DNA of 64,000 nucleotides from Clavaria fumosa (GCA_951802425.1 OX637799.1:2232001-2296000), one strand, 5' to 3'. Positions 27,424 through 44,188 are shown, numbered from the stretch's first letter. Numbers and translations are program-made. The notes: a model not told the origin generated them from the sequence alone.

Positions 27424-29653
27424 TCAGCGGTTGACTCCATCGAGTCGTCCCATTTCGACCTTGATCCTCTCACCGGGAACCACTCCTGCAAGCAGTGAAA
27501 GGGTGGCAAAGGCTCCTTTGCTTATGAAGGACGGGTTGACAAATACTGTGTTCTGGACCATCTGCGTAAGACGAGTGAGGACCAAAATGATCCGCAAGAA
27601 GGTCTACTACAATGCTAACCTTGGCGAAGTGCTTGAGTTTGCTGGGAACTATGAGCACATCGGGTGCATGATCATGGTCGACGCCATAATCAAGTCTGAG
27701 CATTTCAGAGTGTGAGACGTCAAGATTGACCTCGTTTATCAGGTCAAAGGGCACTGGGAATAGAGGGTAGAAACTATATGGCACATATTTAAAGGAAATC
27801 TTAACGTTGTACCGTGTGCTTTCACCTTCGTTGTTCAAGCAAATGCCGACAAGTGGCACTCATCAGATCAGGACCCGAGCTGTCAGGCAACGACTCCAAT
27901 GCCGATGCATGCTTGATGAATTCTTCTTTCTTCAGATGCGATATGACGTCAACGCTCAGAGTCGCAAAGGAGACACCATTGACTGTGAAGCGGCACGGGT
28001 TTGGAAGCATGTGGATTCTCTACGGTATGGGTTCAGTGTGCGAGATTCAGATGATCATTAGTATCGGAGAACGTACCGCGTCGGAACCGCACATGTTGGC
28101 GTCTAATTCACATTGAGGAAACACGGCGTGGTCACTGAGGAGATCTCTGATGCTCGGAACGATGACCACGATGCTACCCGGAGACAACGACAAGAACTCC
28201 CGTAAGCCCTCAGTGAAGTGTTTGCGGAACAGATCTGAGGGTGAGTGATCCAATTCGCCATTTTTGATCTGAGGATGTGTGCTGTCAACAAATGGTCCCA
28301 TCTAGACAGTCAGGTGAATCCCACGCCACAGAAGAAGATGGGGTCAAGCTCACCAATAGAACTACTTCGGGTTTGCTTATTTTGAGCGATGCCAATATTC
28401 TGTACCATGGCTCATATTTGAGATCTGTGTCCATGGTGTAGGAACCGCTAGCAATACACATTGTGAATGGCTTCCCTGACCACGTCTTCGCCTTGGCCAA
28501 CGGTGAAGGTTTCATGGGTGGCATCTTGCAAAACCTTTGTGAGGAAACCCAATACACGTCTGACAAGGTTTGAACCTACAGTTATAATCTCATTGACGAC
28601 GAAATAACCGGAGGAACCACTAGCATTCTTCCCTTTGAGAGCAACAATTTTGCCAGGGAAGAATCCCATTTTCTCAGCACCTTCAGCACCCCCTCTCAGC
28701 TTTACTCCGTTATCGAATCGAATGGCGATTCGCCGACCAGATCCCATTGAGCGAGAAGATTCTAACACAAGAGAAGCTTCGTTCAATTTGACACCGCCAG
28801 AGGAGGAAGATTCTGCGTCGAGGACAATACGGCCGACGACTGTCACTTCATCCTTTGTTTAAATGTTAGAGATGCTTAATTCTTTTGATAGCAACGGCAT
28901 GATCGGACCTACTTCCGTAGCCATTGTGGGATCTCCTAGGTCTTCTACGCTACAATGTTCTCGAACGAGTTCAGCGAAACTCCCTAACTGATCATTAAGA
29001 ACTGAACGGTCAAGATGTATAAGTAGCAGTAAAAGAAGACCAATCACTGAGGGCAAACCTTCACTGCGCTCTGTGATTTTTTCGTACATGTAGCGATCTG
29101 CGCAACAAATCAATGCAAATCTGACAATCAGAATGTCAAACTTGCAAGCTCGAGTTTTCTTGGACATGGGATCAATATTTGGTCCTCTGAAATCCACTTT
29201 GCTGAGTCCAGTAGCAGACCAATCTTGCTCGGCTTTGATTGAAGGACCAGCGAGAGTTGGGCCGGACGAAGCATTGGTAGGTTTCGACAGATGTGGCCGA
29301 GACGCAGGAACGCGACCTCTTATGACAGCTCCAGATAATTTCGGCCGGTCTTGCTGCTTCCTGGTGTTCTGCGCAACCAACTCTCGTTGAATTGAGGCCT
29401 TGAGGGAGGCAGCAGAGTCCATGGTGAAGAAATTGGCAGAACGCATGCTATTGAAAGACAATGCCTCCCACTTGTAGAACAACGTCTCAGGTGATATGTT
29501 GAATATTTGGCACATGTTGATACCTGGAAGGGAATCAGTCCAGGAGGGAGAATAGCCTGGGAACACAGTACATTCAGCCAGCAGCTTCTCGTCGGACGCA
29601 ACGGCATCACCAAATTGCTCGGTTATTTCTAAACGTAGCTGAGATGCATCCAT
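27424..29653 (-). CDS. POL12: DNA polymerase alpha subunit B (Pol12/POLA2)
   Basis: This is the regulatory B subunit of the DNA polymerase alpha-primase complex that makes RNA-DNA primers at origins and on the lagging strand. Exons are 29653-29146, 29097-29059, 29001-28913, 28852-28580, 28524-28354, 28301-28077, 28019-27826, 27773-27620 and 27561-27424, coding 596 aa. The N-terminal domain holds FNISPETLFYKWEALSFN. After the linker come YRYMYEKITERSE and FAELVREH. The OB-fold has VTVVGRIVLDAE and KLNEASLVLESSR. The inactive phosphodiesterase-like domain has LLMGPFVDSTHP, VPSIRDLLSDHAVFPQ, LPNPCRFTVNGVSF and LIVPSKLKHFAK, ending GVVPGERIKVEM. Intron 29098-29145 is GC-AG and is needed to restore AYRYMYEK. 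The start at 29653 matches the family; an ATG 18 codons upstream (29707) is in frame. Confidence 0.93.
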
Positions 29654-29795
29654 GGCGGCAAGTGAAGGGCGATGCAGCAGCAACGCTGTGGGAGTCTGCG
29701 CGTGCACCGCAGAATCACTGGTAGGATTGAATCAGACGCGCCACGCGCAGAAACGGCGCAAGAGCGCAAAGTCACATGACTGACGGCCCTACGAA

Positions 29796-32145
29796 ATGGG
29801 TTCACATCAAGGCTCTGGCAAGAAATCGAAAAAACGGCATGGAGGTGACTCCGATAAATCGAGAAAACGTCGTAAGAAAGGAGGCGATGCCGGGGATGGC
29901 CAGGCCGACGATGACGTGTGGGTTGAGAAGAACATTGATACAAGTAATGACGTGCGTGGTCAATATGCCTTACAGCTCCTCCATCTCACACGGATTGTCT
30001 CAGTAGTTGTCGGCAACCGTGATGCCAATCGCGGAGAGACTTGACATAAATGTACAGACAACCGCCCTTCCTCTACCAAGAACTAATACAGAATCCAAAT
30101 TACAACGCGACGATTGGATGCTCGAGCCAACTGCAAAATTGTCTGACCAAGCTCCTTCAACACGTAAGCGTCAGGGTGTTCATCGTTTCAATGAACCGTT
30201 CTCAATGTGTTGCGTAAGACGCGGATTTTTTCTCTACTCTCGGCAAAGAAGTGAAAAAGAGAGAGCTTCCGGGTAAAGCAGACCCCGCAGAGGTCAGTGA
30301 CACATTTACAATTCGTGGTTAATTTGGCTTCCACCCTCTCTTTCAGCGGCCGAAGATCAGCTCCAAAGAGCTCAATCCTGCTCTGAATCCCATTTCTGTT
30401 GACTCATTCAAAAAGCGTGAAACTTTAACTCCTGGAGGCCCTGGATCTCAGTGGCGCATGATGCGCCTTCGTCGTGTGTATGACACCGCTCACGAAGAAG
30501 GCACTCCCGTTGAGCAAGTCGCAGTTGAGAGATTTGGATCTTTGGAGGCTTTCGAAGAGGCGAAGCAGGAACGAAGGATTCTAGACGAGCGCGAACGGGG
30601 CAGGGAGGCAGGTCCGAAAAGGAAAGCGCGCGAACATGATATTCAGGAAGGAGAAATGCGATATATGTTTACGGATGTCGGTGACAGTGGTCCCCCCAGC
30701 CGTGGCTCCTTCCGTCGTCCAGGGATCGCGGCAGAAAGTGCACCACCCACGCCATCACCGCCCGCTAATCAGCTTCTGCCTTCCACTAAACGGCTGGATT
30801 CTCTCCGCTTGCCTTCCCAGTCACATTCTCCGCTAGGTCAATCATACACCCCCATTCCATCTGTTATTGCTCCCCCAATCGCCTCGTCTTTGTCGCGAAA
30901 AACCAGCCAGGCGGACGATGACACCATCACACTTCGCGAGATGTTGAGGCAGGAGAAAATTGGCAGTGGACTGGGTCAGAAGGATCTCGATGCTCAATTT
31001 GCGAAGGCTATCGCTGGGGATAGGAAATTCGAGGTTCATATACGCGAACTCCTATCTGCCACTTCTAACTGCCTGAAATTTAGAACGATTTGGACTACAT
31101 GGATGACAACGCGGAGACTCTAGCGCGTCAGAGGATGCGTACTGACGCCATGAGACGCCAATTCGCCATTCACGGTTCGTTCTAATTTGTCATACTGCGA
31201 AATATATATTGAACGGCTGAGCACCAGACTACAAGCGGACTCAGAAAGTTCTCGCAAGTTGTCCATTTTGCTTTGGCGAAGATGATTCCCCCCCTCGAGC
31301 CCCTGTTTTCGCTATGGGCACACGTGTTTATTTGTCGTGCACCATGACAGAGGAGCTTGTCCCAGGTCATTGCTTGATAGTCCCTATACAGCATCATCTG
31401 AACATGCTCGAGGGCGACGAGGATGTTTGGGACGAAGTTCGGGTGCGGATTGTCTTGTCTTGAGTTCTACTGCCGACACCTGACGCGTGCTCAGAACTTT
31501 ATGAAATGCCTCATGCGAATGTTTGCCGAGGAAGAAAAGGGAGTCGTATTCTTTGAGACTGTCGTTACTTTCAAGTGGCAGAAGCATACTTGTATTGAAT
31601 GCATTCCGTTGCGGTGGGAACAATTTGACGACATCCCACAGTACTTCAAAGTATGTGTCATCCACATTTCATGACTCTTATCTTACACATGTCTTTTATA
31701 GGAGGCAATCCTTCAATCTGAAGCTGAATGGTCGCAGCACAAAAAATTGATCGACTTTTCAGCGCGCCCAGGAGGATTTCGACGATCCATGGTCCCGAAT
31801 TTGCCATATTTCATGGTCCAGTTTGACTACAAAGGGGAGATAGGCTATGGGCACGTTATTGAAGGTCCCGCAGAAGCTGGAAATCAGAGCGAGGATGGAA
31901 TGGAAGAAGGGGAGAAAGGCGGCGGAGACTTTCCCAGGTTCATCGATCTTCTGCCAGGTGTCTAAATGGAAATTGAGGCGATATACAGGTATTTCGCGGC
32001 GGAGATCATTGGGAATGTGCTCGACCTGGAACCAAGGAAGTGGAGGAGACCTAGGAAATTGGAATCGAGGAACGATAAGCTGCGAGTCGAGGGATTCAAG
32101 GAGAAATATCTGCCATTCGATTGGACTGGGATGATTGGCAAGTAA
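29796..32145 (+). CDS. CWF19: Cwf19-like pre-mRNA splicing factor (CwfJ domains)
   Basis: Cwf19/Drn1-type proteins act with the lariat debranching enzyme and late spliceosomes. Exons are 29796-29951, 30058-30175, 30219-30292, 30347-31033, 31084-31174, 31228-31442, 31495-31650, 31702-31937 and 31989-32145, coding 629 aa. The N-terminus is Lys/Arg-rich (KKSKKRHGGDSDKSRKRRKK). The middle has KLQRDDWM, LNPALNPIS and RFGSLEAFEEAKQERR. The CwfJ C-terminal domain 1 has CPFCFGEDD, the HIT-like GHCLIVPIQHH and VFFETVV. Domain 2 has FMVQFDYKGEIGYGHVIEG and FAAEIIGNVLDLEPRKWRRP. The first intron is 106 nt, longer than usual here, and may be two introns. The gene is divergent from Pol alpha B; the two start codons are 142 bp apart. 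Confidence 0.92.
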
Positions 32146-33085
32146 ACTTGGGACTACCTAGCAGTTGATGAGTTGATTGATGACAATTTGTGCTGATTCA
32201 ACCCGTGTGTCCAGACGCTCTTAAGAACCACCCGTGTTTGAGCCAATGGTCACAAAAACGGCGTGTGTGGTCATCCAGTGCGATTCGGTTCTTACAGTAA
32301 TCAATGACAAAGTTATTCACGGTATAGTCGATCACAGTATAGTCGATGAGACAGGAGGTAGTGCCACTGGCTTGCGGCTCCGTTCATAGAGCGTGCGCCG
32401 GGACGCAAGTCTCCAATCTCCCTTACGACCTGATGCTGTCGCGCCCTGTCTTGGAAGGCTAACATGGCCCGGGCGTTACGCGCTCAACACGGACTCGACC
32501 CCAAACGTAATTGCAGTTGCAGAATCGTTTTCCGCAGCCAAGGTTACGTAGCGCAAACCCCGATATAGACATTCGAATGCGATCGATCGTGGACTACCGC
32601 TTTGTTTCAGGTTCAACGCCGAACACTCTAGCATGCCGCAAGTTTCGTATGGAACGTTCCAGACCGCCTGTGAGGGAGAGATTCGGGATTCCAGGGAAAA
32701 TCCGCGCCAGTTGGGAACACTCCTCTATCGTAATCTCGACGAGTGCAGTTGCTCCAACAGCGATACGTAGATCTCGTCATCTACACGGGACAGATACTAC
32801 CTGTCCTATCACACAGATGTTGTGGTCCAGACGCTTAACGCTCCGCAATCAAGCCCAGCATTCCGCAGTAAAGGAACAGCGTGCGCCACATCTCGGACGT
32901 TGGGTTTGTACTAGTTTCTCTTTGGGCAAACGACACCTCCTGGAGGGGTGCGCAGACAATGCCATTCCAACGCAAAGGGCTTATTAGCATCATTTTATGC
33001 TCGAGCATGCCTACCGTGCTACTACCCACCGTTGGTTGCTCCTGGTCCTCTTTTTTGTTCGAACTTCCAGTTGCGTGTTCAGTGT
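32146..33085. other. 940-bp intergenic region without a recognised gene
   Basis: The region lies between the Cwf19-like gene and the ABC transporter. A 158-codon plus ORF at 32511-32987 is Arg-rich, resembles no family I know and has no clear splice context. A short duplication (TATAGTCGATCACAGTATAG) lies near 32322-32346. It presumably holds the transporter promoter. Confidence 0.45.
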
Positions 33086-38689
<5,604 letters not shown>

Positions 38690-38886
38690 AATGTACGGTG
38701 CACATTATGTAGCATTCCTACAAGGTGCATAACATGCAATACACCCTAATTTGCCTCTACTGTAAATGGATAACAGTGATGAGTTCTGTCGGAACCTCTT
38801 GTTGGCACAATGGCCGGATCCACATTTGGTGATCATGAGGCACACATCACACACATCATGCCTTGCACCCATGACTGTGGTTCTTA

Positions 38887-38892
38887 CTGTAA
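38887..38892. repeat. Left 6-bp direct repeat (CTGTAA), putative target-site duplication
   Basis: CTGTAA directly precedes the left end of the large inverted-repeat element, and the same six bases directly follow its right end at 46290-46295. Confidence 0.65.
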
Positions 38893-39425
38893 TATGAAGG
38901 ACCAAACTGGACAAAATTCATATCTTTGGTAAATTATGCTTCCAGACATGCATGCACACATGTGTGCATGTATGGACATGCATGGACATGTATGTACACA
39001 CATGTCCATCTGTGTACATGTGTGCCCATTCATTTACATGCATGGGCATGAGCATCCATGAATGTGCATATGTGTCCATGCATGGGCACATGTGTCAATA
39101 TTGGCCCTGTGTGTGCAAATGTATGCTAATATATGTGCAAGCTTATGCTGATTTGTGCAGAATTATGCTATTATATGTGCAAGCCTATGCAAATTTGTGC
39201 AGAATTATGCTATTATATGTGCAAGCCTATGCAAATTTGTGCAGAATTATGCTAATCTATGTGCAAGCTTATGCTGATTTGTGCAGAATTATGCTATTAT
39301 ATGTGCAAGCCTATGCAAATTTGTGCAGAATTATGCTAATGTATGTGCAAGCTTATGCATATTTGTGCAAGCTTATGCTAATATATGTGCAAGCTTATGC
39401 AAATGTGTGCAGAATTATGCTAATA
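38893..39425 (+). repeat. Left inverted arm, outer part: terminus, CATG tract and 42-bp repeats
   Basis: After the terminus, about 38946-39110 is a tract full of CATG, ACATGT and TGCATG palindromes. From about 39120 a 42-bp unit repeats, made of two related halves (GTGCAAGCTTATGC and GTGCAGAATTATGC). Because 42 is a multiple of three the tract stays open and translates as repeated YVQAYANLCRIMLL; I do not regard it as a gene. It is cut by the Tc1-like element and resumes at 41032-41132. Confidence 0.85.
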
Positions 39426-39427
39426 TA

Positions 39428-39572
39428 CAGTGACTCACAAAACTGTTCCAATGTTTGGAACATTTCAATTAATTAGAGTGTAACTCATGAAGAAATTTAG
39501 ATAAAATTATGAAAATATTTATCCAAATGGGACACTATATAGGCCATAATCGTACCAATTTTAAAAATTCTT
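39428..39572 (+). repeat. Left terminal inverted repeat of the Tc1-like element
   Basis: It pairs with about 40885-41029. Differences are single bases, such as AACTG versus AACAG near the tip. Confidence 0.85.
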
Positions 39573-39827
39573 CAGTAACCCTTCACTGAGATATGTGCAT
39601 TTCTCTTAAGGGGTGACATTGGAACAGTTTTGTTGCAGGTGAAACTAACATGATAAAATAGACAGAATCATATGACTTTGTTGATTGTTTGGGCATATTT
39701 ATGTTGTTTCAACAGTGTCACATAATCAGACCATGCTGGTGTATATATACAAGGCTTCTGGTACAGTTGACACCCCACACTTGGTCATGCACCCACTTAC
39801 ACCATCTGACAAAACCAAATACTTTCT

Positions 39828-40790
39828 ATGCTGGATGCTGGCCACTCTACTAGGTCTATAGCATCCTCCACTGGCCATGGCCTTTCCAGCATCTCTAGGC
39901 TTCGCTCTAAACATCGCCCTCACCTCTCTAAGTCTCTTGGAGGTTGCCCTGCTAAGCTTTCCAGCACCAATATTTGCCATGCTGTCCATCTTATTGGCTC
40001 TGGGAGGGCTAGTACTGCTGTGGATGTGGCCAAAACCCTTACCAACATCACCAACCAGCCTCTCTCTGCCCAGACTGTGCGTCGTAGCCTGAAGAAAGCA
40101 GGTATGAAGGCTGTGGTGAAGAAGGAGAAGCCCCTTCTCTCCAAGAGGCACAGAAAGGAGAGGTTGGATTTTGCCTTGGCACACCACTGGACTTTGGAGG
40201 ACTGGAAGAGAGTTGTATGGTCTGATGAGACCAAAATAAATCATCTGGGCTCAGATGGGAAGAAGTGGGCTTGGAAAAGGGCTGGGGAGGGCTTGAGTGA
40301 TAGGCTTATTGAGGGAACACTCAAGTTTGGTGGAGGGTCTGTGATGGTGTGGGGGTGCATTCTGTGGGAGGGAGTTGGATTTGCATGCAGGATTGATGGG
40401 AGGATGGATGGGGAGCTTTACTGCAAGATTTTGGAAGAAGACCTCCAAGCCAGCATCAGGTATTATGACAAATTGCCAGCTGACATCATCTTTCAGCAGG
40501 ATAATGATCCTAAGCACAAATGCAAAAAGGCACAAACATGGATCCAGGAGAATGGCCTGAAGGTTCTTGCATGGCCAGCACAGTCTCCTGACCTTAATCC
40601 AATTGAACATTTGTGGGGTCACCTGAAGAGAAAGCTGGGAGAGTATGAGAGGGCACCTGGGGGGATGTGGGAGAGGGTAGAGGAGGAGTGGAACAAGATT
40701 GACACAGTAGAGTGTCAAAGACTCATTGAGAGCATGCCTAGGAGGATTCAGGCAGTGCTCAAAGCAAAAGGGGGCTACACTAAATACTAG
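39828..40790 (+). CDS. Tc1/mariner-type DDE transposase
   Basis: The ORF codes 320 aa. An N-terminal helix-turn-helix region holds MLDAGHSTRSIASSTG and a second helical segment AKTLTNITNQPLSAQTVRR. The catalytic triad is visible as D in VVWSDETKI, D in IFQQDNDPKH, and E in SPDLNPIEHLWGHLK. Exactly 34 residues separate the second D from the E, which is the Tc1 DD34E spacing. An upstream ATG at 39787 starts MHPLTPSDKTKYF, which looks like the missing N-terminus, but it is out of frame with the main ORF. Either a one-base shift has crippled this copy, or translation starts at 39828. The catalytic domain is otherwise intact. Confidence 0.9.
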   Translation: MLDAGHSTRSIASSTGHGLSSISRLRSKHRPHLSKSLGGCPAKLSSTNICHAVHLIGSGRASTAVDVAKTLTNITNQPLSAQTVRRSLKKAGMKAVVKKEKPLLSKRHRKERLDFALAHHWTLEDWKRVVWSDETKINHLGSDGKKWAWKRAGEGLSDRLIEGTLKFGGGSVMVWGCILWEGVGFACRIDGRMDGELYCKILEEDLQASIRYYDKLPADIIFQQDNDPKHKCKKAQTWIQENGLKVLAWPAQSPDLNPIEHLWGHLKRKLGEYERAPGGMWERVEEEWNKIDTVECQRLIESMPRRIQAVLKAKGGYTKY

Positions 40791-40884
40791 ATTTAATGCT
40801 TTGGTAGCCAAAGTCCACCTGCAACAAAACTGTTCCAATGATACCCCTGAAGAAAAATGTTCATATGTCAGGCAAACATGGATG

Positions 40885-41029
40885 AAGTATTTTGAAAATT
40901 GGTATGATTATGGCCTATATAGTGTCCCATTTTGATAAATATTTTCATAATTCTATCTAAATTTCTTCATGAGCTACACTCTAATTAATTGAAAAGTTCC
41001 AAACATTGGAACTGTTTTGTGAGTCACTG
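40885..41029 (-). repeat. Right terminal inverted repeat of the Tc1-like element
   Basis: It is the complement of the left repeat and ends GTGAGTCACTG before the TA duplication. Confidence 0.85.
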
Positions 41030-41131
41030 TATGTGCAAGCTTATGCCAATTTGTGCAGAATTATGCTAATATACATGCAAGCTTATGCCAATTTGTGCAG
41101 GATTATGTGTGCAAGCTTATGCCAATTTGTT

Positions 41132-41760
41132 GTCAAGAGTAGGTCAATTAAACCAGTTAATAATGTATACAATGGCAAGGAGGGGGCACAGCAGTAATTC
41201 CAACAATGGGCAGGAATCCTGCATTTTGGTCATGTTGCCAATGAGTGGCAGGGATGCAACTGGATGAGGTAGGGGATGGTCAAGGTAGCATGACAGAGGG
41301 GTTTGACCCAGACACTGCACAAGAGGGTGGCTGCTGTGTGATACCCAGCCAAGTACTTAGGTGGCTCTTGACAGTGATCCTTATGCATATGTGGGTAATT
41401 GAGTTTATGTTATATAGTATGTTGTAGTATTTACTACTTCAAGGATTATATACTGAAGAATTATCAGAAGTGGAATAGTACCAAAGAAGATCTACAAAGA
41501 AGAAAATGCAAGACAAATAATAAGGAAATTGCCCAGAGACATGTTTCAGCCACCATATCGATACCCTAAAACCTAACATCATTTGAGGCATATGCACTAA
41601 CTTGTCTAGAGACCACCCTGCAAATCCTAAAGCAACTCCTGAACAATGCCTGAGCAACAGCAAGGCAAGCAGCAATTGTCAGAATTATGGATTGCACTTG
41701 GAATTGCCATTTGTTGGTCAGATGTAATTGCCAAGTGTCAGAATTCAACTATTGTCAGGA
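41132..41760. repeat. Copy A of a diverged direct repeat of about 620 bp
   Basis: It shares long stretches with 47180-47815: TTGTCAAGAGTAGGTCAATT, CCAGCCAAGTACTTAG and ACATGTTTCAGCCACCATAT, in the same order and orientation, with many mismatches. No coding potential was seen. It lies just inside the left arm. Confidence 0.7.
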
Positions 41761-42108
41761 TCACTTATGTAAGTGGTCATGGAATGGTTACTAAAGAGTT
41801 GTGGGAAGATCATGGATTAGTCATGTGATCCAGACAGGAGCCAGATTACATAATCCCCAGGTCACATGACCCAGGCCTTTAGCACATCACATAACACATG
41901 GGGCCTGAGTGTGGGAATGCTGGCAAGCGCTGGGGTTCCTGCTATATATACTTTTGCTTTTTTCCCAGGAGCTATGAGATTTGGCTATATGGATTGACCA
42001 GGGGCACTGGGAGTATGAGAGCAAGACCCAATGAGCTCAATTCCACACCAACCCACCTGCCCCTCATCTACCTGCCCAACAAGGCAGAAACTGCAACCTT
42101 ACCCCACC
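41753..42108 (+). mobile_element. Probable Ty3/gypsy long terminal repeat
   Basis: It begins TGTCAGGATC, has a TATA-like GCTATATATACTTTTG at about 41941, and is followed by TGGTAACAATCCC, which could be a primer-binding site. Just downstream an ATG (42121) opens a short Pro/Thr-rich frame of gag type. The exact ends and a target duplication were not determined. Confidence 0.4.
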
Positions 42109-42262
42109 ACTGGTAACAATCCCATGATACCCAGACCAGCTGCAGGAACCCCCACAACCCCACCACAACCCATTAATCCACCTTGCCTGCCAGCTGGACC
42201 TGAACCTGCCTTACATTGTGCTTAGTGATGAGGAATGAGAAGGATGCCATCAGGGAAACCTT

Positions 42263-42292
42263 TGTTTGAGATGTGGGAAGCCAGGACATTAA
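42263..42292 (+). pseudogene. Gag zinc-knuckle remnant, broken
   Basis: The plus strand reads CLRCGKPGH followed at once by a stop, the first part of a CCHC zinc knuckle typical of Ty3/gypsy Gag. The sequence between it and the upstream LTR-like segment is too short for a full gag, so most of the gene is deleted. Confidence 0.6.
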
Positions 42293-42583
42293 AGTGCTGC
42301 ATGCCCTGACCAAAGAGTAGCAGGATGAGCCATCTTCACATTGGAAGAAGGAGAGGAAGATCTTCAGGAGGCTTACAAAGTTGAGGAAGAAGTCAAAGAG
42401 GATGTGGATGACCTGCACGAAGAGTTAAATGAGGAAGCAACTCAAGAACTTCCAGGGGAACTCTGAGTCACAACAACAAACCAACCCCCATACTCATGTG
42501 GGCCACAACTAATTCCTCCTCTCTTCAGTTTCCTCACAACTTTTCTAATACACCTATTGCCTCCCAGTCCTCCCAATCCTTCC

Positions 42584-43015
42584 TCATAAAGACAAAAATT
42601 GCACTGCATCCATCTGTACCTGCTTGAAGTTGCTAAGTTCCTGCATGGCCAAGGCTTGGTCCTCAATGGGAGAGAAGGCCTCTCTCATTCGAGCTTCGAA
42701 CATGGCCCAAATTACAAGCTTGCCTCCTTCTTCTAGTAGCACATTCACAGCTTGATTTGCCCATTCTGTGGCATATCCTTCTGTCATGTGGCTTAAGCAG
42801 AAGACTACCTTGTGGAAGTCCATCAGGTACTTGGCCTCGTTTACTTGGAATTCCAGATGCAGGCTTCTCAAAAATGTCTGGAACTCCTCCCTCTTTCCAG
42901 AGTACGTGGTGATCTTTAGGGAGAACATGGCAGGGGCAAGGGGTGGTGCTGGTTCTGGTGCAGGTGTGGTGTCTGTCTTAGTCGGGTTGTAGGTAGATTT
43001 GAGGGGGTTCTGCAA
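42584..43015 (-). pseudogene. Ty3/gypsy gag fragment
   Basis: A 143-codon minus-strand frame contains ITTYSGKREEFQTFLRSLHL, CLSHMTEGYATEWANQ and FEARMREAFSPIEDQALAM. This is the pattern of the retrotransposon Gag capsid domain (F.G ... F ... M..G.A..WA ... F...F). No protease, reverse transcriptase or integrase follows in frame, so it is a fragment. It is opposite in orientation to the LTR-like segment at 41753-42108, so it derives from a different element. Confidence 0.75.
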
Positions 43016-44188
43016 AAATGTCGATACGTAGCCTATCTTCTAGGCTGAGAAAGGTGAGGTTGGTTTGGGCATGTGCAGAGCAGTGTGGCACTTCTGGTAC
43101 TGGGTCTGTCTGAACCCCAACGGAGTAATGGGTAAGTTCTTCAAGAGTGCTTTGGTAGTCGCTTTCACTAGAAAAGCTTTCAAGATCTTCATCCCCTCAT
43201 AGGAGCTCAGTAAGTTCATCTTTGTTTCTTTGTTTCTCAGCTAAAACATCTAGCTGTTCCAGCAGGTTGCATCAGAAAGTACACCACTCGATGGAATGTT
43301 TGTGGGACAAAGGGTTGTTTTGGAATGGATCTTCTCATGTAAAGATCCTCTTGCTGGCAAAATGGCATTGGAACAATAATGCAGTTACTTCTGAATGTCT
43401 CAGGTAGTGGAAGTCACCATAGCTTCCTCTAGGCATATTCAGCAGTGTCAGTTGTTCAAAGTCAGTCTCGATATCTAGTCCCAGGAGAGCCTTTCTCCTG
43501 ACAGATCATTCATACACTGTTCAAAAGTGAGCCAGTCTGTCTTCTTGGGATACACGAGTCTTGCTTCGACTTGGGCAGGGTGGAGAGTGCCTAGGTCCAA
43601 AGAGGTAGGCAGTGGGAAAGGTTGTTACTTGTCACAAAGAGCAATGCGACTTCTGTGCATTTGAGGGAACCTGGTTCGTGGCTTGGCCAAATTGAAGTGC
43701 AAGGTTGTATTGGAAGAGGAGTCACAACCTAAGGAGACTACACTACAAGAGTCCATGTTTATATAGTGTGTAATGTGAGGTATGAGTCATAATCAGAAAG
43801 GGGGCAGTGCATTGCATGAGTCATACATGTGGGATACACAAGGGACTGGCGAGGCAGCACTGCATGGGGTGGTGACAAGGAAAAGGAGGTGGGAGCATGT
43901 GGGTAGGGGCAGGGGTGGTGGTGACGGCATGAGAGGCAGTGTGGTTGGGGGAGTCATGTGGAGTAAGAAGGGGTGGGAATTCTTACACATGTACTTGGCC
44001 ATCAGCAAAGCTTCCTCTCATAGCTGTTTCCTTCTTGGACAACTTGCCAAACAGTGTTCTGGTTAATCCCTTGCCTAGGCCATGGTTATTCATTTCTACT
44101 TGTCATGCCATGTAAAATACAGTGTATAATTACAATATGCAAATGATTCATACAGCCCATTGGTGCTTCTGGGTGTAATCAGCCCACA
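43016..44188. other. Interior of the foldback-like element, degenerate
   Basis: Non-coding or eroded sequence upstream (on the minus strand) of the gag fragment. A TATA-like TTTATATAGTG near 43758 could be part of that retroelement's LTR. No gene was recognised. Confidence 0.4.

Larger units (their letters stand above)
39428..41029 (+). mobile_element. Tc1-like DD34E transposon nested in the left arm
   Basis: The element starts CAGTGACTCACAAAACTGTT and ends with its inverted copy, flanked by TA at 39426-39427 and 41030-41031. The terminal inverted repeats are about 145 bp with only scattered mismatches. It splits the 42-bp repeat array of the foldback-like element, so it inserted later. One transposase ORF lies inside. 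Confidence 0.93.

Noticed and set aside
28859..28912. In-frame TAA in the Pol alpha B reading frame at 28859-28861
   Set aside because: It lies inside a 60-nt GT-AG intron (28853-28912) with a CTAAC branch site; splicing joins TMATE to DEVTVVGRIV.
32511..32987. 158-codon plus ORF between the Cwf19-like and ABC transporter genes
   Set aside because: Arg-rich, no domain, no splice signals, and codon composition unlike the neighbouring exons; judged a chance ORF.
39120..39425. Regularly spaced repeats resembling a CRISPR array
   Set aside because: The units are contiguous and diverged with no unique spacers, the host is a eukaryote, and no cas genes are present.
38952..39476. 174-codon plus ORF and the matching 178-codon minus ORF at 45694-46230, with repeated YVQAYANLCRIM
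   Set aside because: Both are translations of the 42-bp tandem repeat. The period is a multiple of three, so stops are absent by construction. Nothing resembles a known protein and the two sit in mirror-image transposon arms.
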